Part shown: positions 4,929 to 8,584 of the stretch, in pieces | Numbering within the stretch: position 1 is the first letter of the stretch | Layout: the number at the start of each line of letters is the position of its first letter | NCBI GenBank assembly: GCA_945979635.1 | Contig: CAMFPZ010000026.1 | Span: forward strand, 1-8,584 | DNA from: an uncultured Eubacterium sp. | Lineage (GTDB): Bacteria > Bacillota > Clostridia > Oscillospirales > Acutalibacteraceae | Length of the DNA stretch: 8,584 nucleotides | Direction: 5' to 3' | Made by a program: the position numbers and the translations under genes | Notes under the pieces: generated by a model | Database searches by the model: none | The model's input: the letters and a program-made list of their open reading frames with translations, nothing else | What the model was told of the DNA's origin: nothing

Positions 4929-6935
4929 ATGAAAAATAACTTGGAAATTTTAGCACCGGCAGGCAGCATGGAATCGTTAATCGCGGCTGTAAGGTGCTCG
5001 GCAAACGCAGTTTATCTCGGCGTTAAGGAAATCAACGCTCGCCGAGGTGCAACAAATTTTACATTTGAGGAGCTGGAACAAGCTGTCGGATACTGCCACG
5101 AGCGAAATGTAAAGGTTTATCTTACACTGAACATTCTGGTTTCCGACGATGAAATGCAGACGGCATATGATGTTGTAAAAAAGGCACTCGAAATAGGAGT
5201 GGACGGATTCATCGTCCAGGATTTCGGCACGGCAAAAATGATAAGGGAGCATTTTCCTTCTGCCCGACTCCACGCATCAACCCAATGCAGCGTGAATACA
5301 CCCGACGGCTTCAGGGCACTCGAGGAGCTCGGCTTTGAGCGTGCAGTAATCCCACGCGAAATGTCGCTTGAGGAAATAAAGGAAATACGAAAATCAACGA
5401 ATATGGAGCTCGAGATTTTTGTCCACGGGGCACTATGTATGTGTGTGAGCGGACAATGCTATCTTTCGGCTATGATTGGCTCGCGAAGCGGCAACCGAGG
5501 TCTTTGTGCACAGCCGTGCAGACTCGCCTTTTCTGCCGATGCAAGCTCAAGCTGCGACCTCTCGCTCAAGGATTTAAGCCTTATTCGGCATATCGACGAA
5601 ATTGCCGAGAGCGGAGTAATCTCCCTAAAAATTGAGGGCAGAATGAAGCGACCCGAATATGTTGCGGCGGCTGTTACGGCGTGCAAAAAGGCAATAGAAA
5701 ACACCTACGACGAGAAGGTCGAGCGTACTCTTCGGTCGGTTTTTTCCCGCACAGGGTTCACCGATGAATATTTCACAGGCAAAAGAACAGATATGTTCGG
5801 GACTCGCCAAAAAGAGGATGTCGTTTCGGCAAACGATGTTCTCAAGGAGCTTTCACATCTCTACGATAATGAAAATCCGCTAATCCCAATCGACCTCGAA
5901 TTCGTATGTCACGAGGGCAAAAAAACCTGTCTAAAGGCAACTGCCCTGTCGAAAACCGTCGAGGTCTACGGCAACATTCCCCAAAAAGCAATAAACAAGC
6001 CCACCACCCTCGAAATGGCACAGCAACGGCTTTCGAAATTCGGAAACACCCAATACTATGTGAGGAATATCAAAATAGAGCTGGACGACGGACTAATGCT
6101 TCCGGCAAGCGATCTGAACAGCCTTCGCCGAACGGCGGTCGAGGAGCTTGCAAGGGCAGAAAAGCCCAAGCTTGAATACAAGGAGCTTTCGCTTCCAACC
6201 CCGAAGAAAAAAAGCGAAAGAAATAAAAAATATTACACGGCTCGCTTTCTAAATCCCGATGCCATTCCGGACAAGCACCCGTTCAAGCGAATATTCATTC
6301 CGCTTTGGTGCGACGACGAGGATTTCATCGACAACCGAGCAGGAGTAGAAATTCCGCGAGGTCTCTTCGGAAAAGAAGAGGCGCTGAAAAAACGACTCGA
6401 CCGACTAAAAAAAATCGGCGTAAAAAATGCACTCTGCCCAAATCTCGGAGCATACAAAACTGCACAGGCTCTGGGCTTCAATGCCTATGCCGATTTCGGC
6501 CTCAATGTCTTCAACAGCACGAGTGCAAAAATGCTGAATTCCCCGATAATTTCGTTCGAAGCAACGCTCGAGCAAATAAAAAATATAGATACCGAGGACA
6601 AGGGCGTTATCGCATACGGCTCTCTTCCGCTTATGCTGACTCGAAACTGTCCTATAAAAAACCATCTCGGATGTATGAATTGCACAGGCAAGCTCACAGA
6701 CAGAAAGGGCTATGATTTTCCTGTTATCTGCTCAAGCTATCCCTGTGTCGAGATACTAAATCCCATTCCGCTTTATATGGGCGACAGACAGAACGAAATA
6801 GACGCAGATTTTTTGCACTTTTATTTTACTAATGAAAGCAAAAAACAGGTTGAGATAATAATGGAGCATTTTGAAAACGGCTCTGCGTTAGACTCAAAAT
6901 ACACAAGAGGCTTATATTACAGAGGAGTACTATAA
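4929..6935 (+). CDS. U32-family protein with DUF3656-like region (RlhA/TrhP-like RNA hydroxylase; annotated as peptidase U32)
   Basis: From the ATG at 4929 the product has 668 residues. The start MKNNLEILAPAGS matches the family N-terminus. In-frame alternatives are ATG 4896 (GAGG only 2 nt upstream) and TTG 4878 (overlaps the zapA stop). No start has a well-spaced ribosome binding site. The U32 barrel spans about 1-290 and contains the family signature EIFVHGALCMCVSGQCYLS (162-180) and RGLCAQPC (190-197). Cys170, 172, 177, 193, 197 and 209 are candidate Fe-S ligands; related UbiU, UbiV and TrhP carry a 4Fe-4S cluster. A DUF3656-like region spans about 353-410 (SKFGNTQYYV, then ALNSLRR-like SDLNSLRR). 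A further C-terminal region has CPIK, CMNC and DR motifs with Cys574, 582, 585, 601 and 606. Length and domains resemble E. coli RlhA, which makes 5-hydroxycytidine 2501 in 23S rRNA; shorter TrhP proteins hydroxylate tRNA U34. Substrate is inferred, and the peptidase label is historical. The next gene, maf, overlaps by one base (TAATG). Confidence 0.85.
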   Translation: MKNNLEILAPAGSMESLIAAVRCSANAVYLGVKEINARRGATNFTFEELEQAVGYCHERNVKVYLTLNILVSDDEMQTAYDVVKKALEIGVDGFIVQDFGTAKMIREHFPSARLHASTQCSVNTPDGFRALEELGFERAVIPREMSLEEIKEIRKSTNMELEIFVHGALCMCVSGQCYLSAMIGSRSGNRGLCAQPCRLAFSADASSSCDLSLKDLSLIRHIDEIAESGVISLKIEGRMKRPEYVAAAVTACKKAIENTYDEKVERTLRSVFSRTGFTDEYFTGKRTDMFGTRQKEDVVSANDVLKELSHLYDNENPLIPIDLEFVCHEGKKTCLKATALSKTVEVYGNIPQKAINKPTTLEMAQQRLSKFGNTQYYVRNIKIELDDGLMLPASDLNSLRRTAVEELARAEKPKLEYKELSLPTPKKKSERNKKYYTARFLNPDAIPDKHPFKRIFIPLWCDDEDFIDNRAGVEIPRGLFGKEEALKKRLDRLKKIGVKNALCPNLGAYKTAQALGFNAYADFGLNVFNSTSAKMLNSPIISFEATLEQIKNIDTEDKGVIAYGSLPLMLTRNCPIKNHLGCMNCTGKLTDRKGYDFPVICSSYPCVEILNPIPLYMGDRQNEIDADFLHFYFTNESKKQVEIIMEHFENGSALDSKYTRGLYYRGVL

Positions 6936-7489
6936 TGATTATACTTGCATCCCAAAGTCCGCGAAGACAAGAGCTTTTGAGATATATCACAGAGGATTTT
7001 GCAGTCAGGGTAAGTAATGTTGACGAAGCCCTGCCGAAAAAAATGAATCCTCGCGAAGCGGTTATGTATCTGTCTAAAATCAAAGCAGAGCCGTTTCGAA
7101 GCGAGGAGGATATTGTTATAGGTGCGGACACGGTTGTTGCACTCGAAGACAGGATTTTCGGAAAGCCGAAAAACGAGGAGGATGCACGCGATATGCTTCG
7201 TCAGCTTTCGGGCAGAAGCCATAGCGTTTTCACAGGAGTCACCATAATAAAAGGACAATTTTCGACTACCTTCGCCGAGGAAACCAAGGTGGAATTCCAC
7301 ACTCTCTCAAACGAGGATATAAACAACTACATCGACTCGTTAGAATACACCGACAAGGCGGGTGCGTATGCCATTCAGGGCAAGGGTGCACTGCTCGTTC
7401 GCGGTATAGAAGGCGATTATTTCAATGTTGTCGGGCTACCTATCAGCAGCTTGAACAAAGAATTGGAAAAATTTTTGGTAGAAAAGTAG
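6935..7489 (+). CDS. maf: Maf-family nucleotide pyrophosphatase (dTTP/UTP type)
   Basis: This 184-residue protein has the usual length of the Maf/HAM1-like fold. Maf proteins hydrolyse nucleoside triphosphates to monophosphates plus pyrophosphate, remove modified pyrimidine nucleotides, and cause septum inhibition when overproduced in B. subtilis. Motifs in order are ASQSPRR (5-11, phosphate-binding), GADTVV (63-68, catalytic Asp65), FGKP (75-78), SGRSHSVFTGV (92-102) and DKAGAYAIQG (140-149, with Gln148). The last motif marks the YhdE/B. subtilis Maf branch (dTTP, UTP) rather than the YceF branch (m7GTP). The ATG shares one base with the U32 stop codon (TAATG), and AGAGGAG lies 7 nt upstream, so the two genes are probably translationally coupled. 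No terminator is visible after the stop codon. Confidence 0.93.
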   Translation: MIILASQSPRRQELLRYITEDFAVRVSNVDEALPKKMNPREAVMYLSKIKAEPFRSEEDIVIGADTVVALEDRIFGKPKNEEDARDMLRQLSGRSHSVFTGVTIIKGQFSTTFAEETKVEFHTLSNEDINNYIDSLEYTDKAGAYAIQGKGALLVRGIEGDYFNVVGLPISSLNKELEKFLVEK

Positions 7490-7497
7490 AAAAAATA

Positions 7498-7526
7498 TTG
7501 AAATTTTCCCCATTGTTTGTTATACT
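7498..7526 (+). promoter_or_regulatory. Sigma-A promoter of the PHP gene
   Basis: TTGAAA (7498-7503) and TATACT (7521-7526) are 17 bp apart, and TG at 7518-7519 makes an extended -10 box. The expected start near 7533 gives a leader of about 50 nt. The -35 lies 8 bp after the maf stop codon. The -10 and start region closely resemble the zapA promoter: both have TTGTTATACT, then 3 or 4 bases, then TATGTATAT. Confidence 0.75.
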
Positions 7527-7583
7527 TATTTATGTATATTGAGTTAATAGTATCATTTTATATCAAGCAAGGGAGGATTAACA

Positions 7584-8465
7584 ATGGCGGCAGATTTGCA
7601 TTGTCATACAAAGCTGAGCGACGGTTCAGTTGGCATTGAAGATTTAATTGTTATAGCACAAAAGAGCGGCATTGATACAATAGCTATAACCGACCACGAT
7701 TGTCTTGCAGGCACTGTAAGAGGTCAGGTAATCGGCAAGAGATACGGCGTTAATGTAATTCCCGGCGTAGAGATTTCGGCATTCGATGAAATTGCAGGAA
7801 AGAAGGTTCACATTGCTTCTTATCTTGCAGATGCACCCGACAGACTCGAAAGAATTTGTAAGCGTACATCCGTTGCTCGAAAAAGAGCAGGTCAAATTAT
7901 GATGCTCAAGGTTGCGGCAAGATTTCCTGTTTCCTCTGATTACATCATCGCACAGGCAAGCGGCTCAACTAATCTGTACAAGCAGCATATTATGCACGCA
8001 CTTATGAATGCCGGCTATACCGACAGGATTTTCGGCGACCTTTTCTACACCCTATTCGACACCGGAAGCGAGAACAATCTCCTCGCACCGACAAAATACC
8101 CGAGTGTAAAAGAGGTTATCGACGAAATTCATTCAGCAGGCGGTATTGCGATACTCACCCATCCGGGAAAGTACAAAAACGAGGAGGAGCTTGACGAATA
8201 TATCGAGCTCGGGCTCGACGGCGTTGAGGTTTGGAGTCCCTACAACAGTGAGGAATTGACCGAACGCCTTGCGGCAAAATGCAAAAAGCAAAAGCTTTTG
8301 CAAACCGGCGGCTCGGATTTCCACGGAATCTACGGACGCCATACAGTTACTGTGGGTTCATATGCAACCCCGCAAGAGCACTTGGACAAGCTAATGAGCT
8401 ACAAGGCTCGGAAAAAAAGAGCAGCCCGCAGAGCAGAAAAGGAAGCGGCTGCAGCAAACGAATAA
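7584..8465 (+). CDS. PHP-domain phosphoesterase (YciV/RNase AM-like)
   Basis: This 293-residue protein is a PHP (polymerase and histidinol phosphatase) metal-dependent phosphoesterase. All nine expected ligands of the trinuclear centre can be placed: His6 and His8 (DLHCH), Asp13 (LSDG), His38 (ITDHD), Glu63 (PGVEIS), His76 (KKVHI), His193 (LTHPG), Asp245 and His247 (GGSDFHG). Gene length and motif spacing match the YciV/CV1693 branch. Members hydrolyse 3',5'-nucleoside bisphosphates and trim 5' ends of RNA; E. coli RNase AM matures 5' ends of rRNAs. Histidinol phosphatase is less likely because of the YciV-like layout and the lack of his genes. An insertion-like helical segment lies at about 85-165. 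The last 20 residues (274-293) are very rich in Lys, Arg, Ala and Glu, an extension beyond the barrel. GGGAGG lies 7 nt before the ATG, and the gene ends in tandem TAA codons. It has its own promoter. Confidence 0.88.
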   Translation: MAADLHCHTKLSDGSVGIEDLIVIAQKSGIDTIAITDHDCLAGTVRGQVIGKRYGVNVIPGVEISAFDEIAGKKVHIASYLADAPDRLERICKRTSVARKRAGQIMMLKVAARFPVSSDYIIAQASGSTNLYKQHIMHALMNAGYTDRIFGDLFYTLFDTGSENNLLAPTKYPSVKEVIDEIHSAGGIAILTHPGKYKNEEELDEYIELGLDGVEVWSPYNSEELTERLAAKCKKQKLLQTGGSDFHGIYGRHTVTVGSYATPQEHLDKLMSYKARKKRAARRAEKEAAAANE

Positions 8466-8475
8466 TAAGAACAAT

Positions 8476-8503
8476 AGAAAAGTCCCCAGTCGGGGACTTT
8501 TCT
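8476..8503 (+). terminator. Strong bidirectional intrinsic terminator
   Basis: A perfect 12-bp stem (AGAAAAGTCCCC, 8476-8487, with GGGGACTTTTCT, 8492-8503) encloses a 4-nt loop. The plus-strand 3' side is T-rich, and the same is true on the minus strand. It lies 11 bp past the PHP stop codon and 11 bp past the stop codon of the convergent dockerin-like gene, so it probably ends transcription from both sides. Confidence 0.92.
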
Positions 8504-8513
8504 TTGTGTGCTT

Positions 8514-8584
8514 TTACATTATTTGTTTAGTCATTCTGTAAATCATTGCATAGTCCTTCGCGTTTATTACTCCGTCGGAATTAA
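8514..8584 (-). CDS. 3' end of a dockerin-like protein gene (partial)
   Basis: Reading the minus strand from the right edge gives an open frame of 22 full codons ending in TAA at 8514-8516. The peptide is NSDGVINAKDYAMIYRM followed by TKQIM. It matches the second half of a type I dockerin calcium-binding repeat: Asn3, Asp5, Gly6, an aliphatic residue at 8, Asn9 and Asp12, then a helix with Arg in the expected place, a few residues before the C-terminus. The two visible bases of the preceding codon (xTT) allow the usual Val, Ile, Leu or Phe. Dockerins anchor secreted enzymes to cohesin scaffolds in cellulosomes or amylosomes, usually at the extreme C-terminus. The catalytic part is outside the window. 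A different EF-hand-like protein remains possible because only one partial repeat is seen. A bidirectional terminator follows. Confidence 0.6.
   Translation of the reverse strand, partial: NSDGVINAKDYAMIYRMTKQIM

Noticed and set aside
6305..6715. A 136-codon plus-strand frame rich in Arg and Lys
   Set aside because: It is an out-of-frame reading of the U32 gene; the basic composition comes from the codon pattern.
7465..7511. Possible weak terminator after maf (GGAAAAATTT with AAATTTTCC)
   Set aside because: The pairing needs a bulge, encloses a long A-rich loop, is nearly all A/T, and the left arm lies inside the maf coding sequence. The U run is absent.
8530..8584. Alternative minus-strand frame at the right edge ending at 8527
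   Set aside because: It contains an in-frame stop near the window end and no recognisable motif, while the frame ending at 8514 stays open and matches a dockerin repeat.
1..8584. tRNA, rRNA, CRISPR array, phage genes or a complete insertion sequence
   Set aside because: No cloverleaf-like sequence, regular repeat-spacer pattern, or transposase or integrase coding region was seen on either strand.

Overview
The window looks like ordinary chromosome from a low-to-middle GC Gram-positive anaerobe, most likely a gut or rumen Clostridia member of the Ruminococcus/Oscillospiraceae type. This is inferred from the zapA-U32 peptidase pair, a fermentative L-lactate dehydrogenase with a Rex-like operator, strong AGGAGG-type ribosome binding sites, consensus sigma-A promoters, and the tail of a dockerin-like protein at the right edge. 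No tRNA, rRNA, CRISPR array, phage gene or transposase gene is visible.

Left half (1-4381), all on the minus strand. Reading right to left it holds a cytoplasmic GH36 alpha-galactosidase, a class I DAHP synthase (first step of the shikimate pathway) and an NAD-dependent L-lactate dehydrogenase. Each has its own promoter. The DAHP synthase and ldh genes each end in an intrinsic terminator. The alpha-galactosidase has none, and the DAHP synthase promoter -35 box sits on its last codons and stop. An 18-bp near-perfect Rex-type palindrome covers the ldh -35 box, so ldh is probably induced when NADH is high. A REP-like palindromic repeat lies between the ldh stop codon and its terminator.

Centre (4382-4521). 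A divergent promoter region with two back-to-back sigma-A promoters and two small inverted repeats.

Right half (4522-8503), plus strand. zapA (FtsZ-ring protein), a long U32-family protein resembling the RNA hydroxylase RlhA, and maf (nucleotide pyrophosphatase) form a tight operon. A PHP-domain phosphoesterase of the YciV/RNase AM type follows from its own promoter and ends at a strong, probably bidirectional terminator. The last 71 bases hold the 3' end of a convergent minus-strand gene whose C-terminus reads as a dockerin-type calcium-binding repeat.

No wholly new multi-gene system is evident. The points most worth following are the dockerin-like fragment at the edge, the Rex operator together with an Arg at the lactate/malate specificity position of the dehydrogenase, a promoter module shared by zapA and the PHP gene, the hairpin between zapA and the U32 gene, and the possible RNA/nucleotide theme of the U32-maf-PHP genes.
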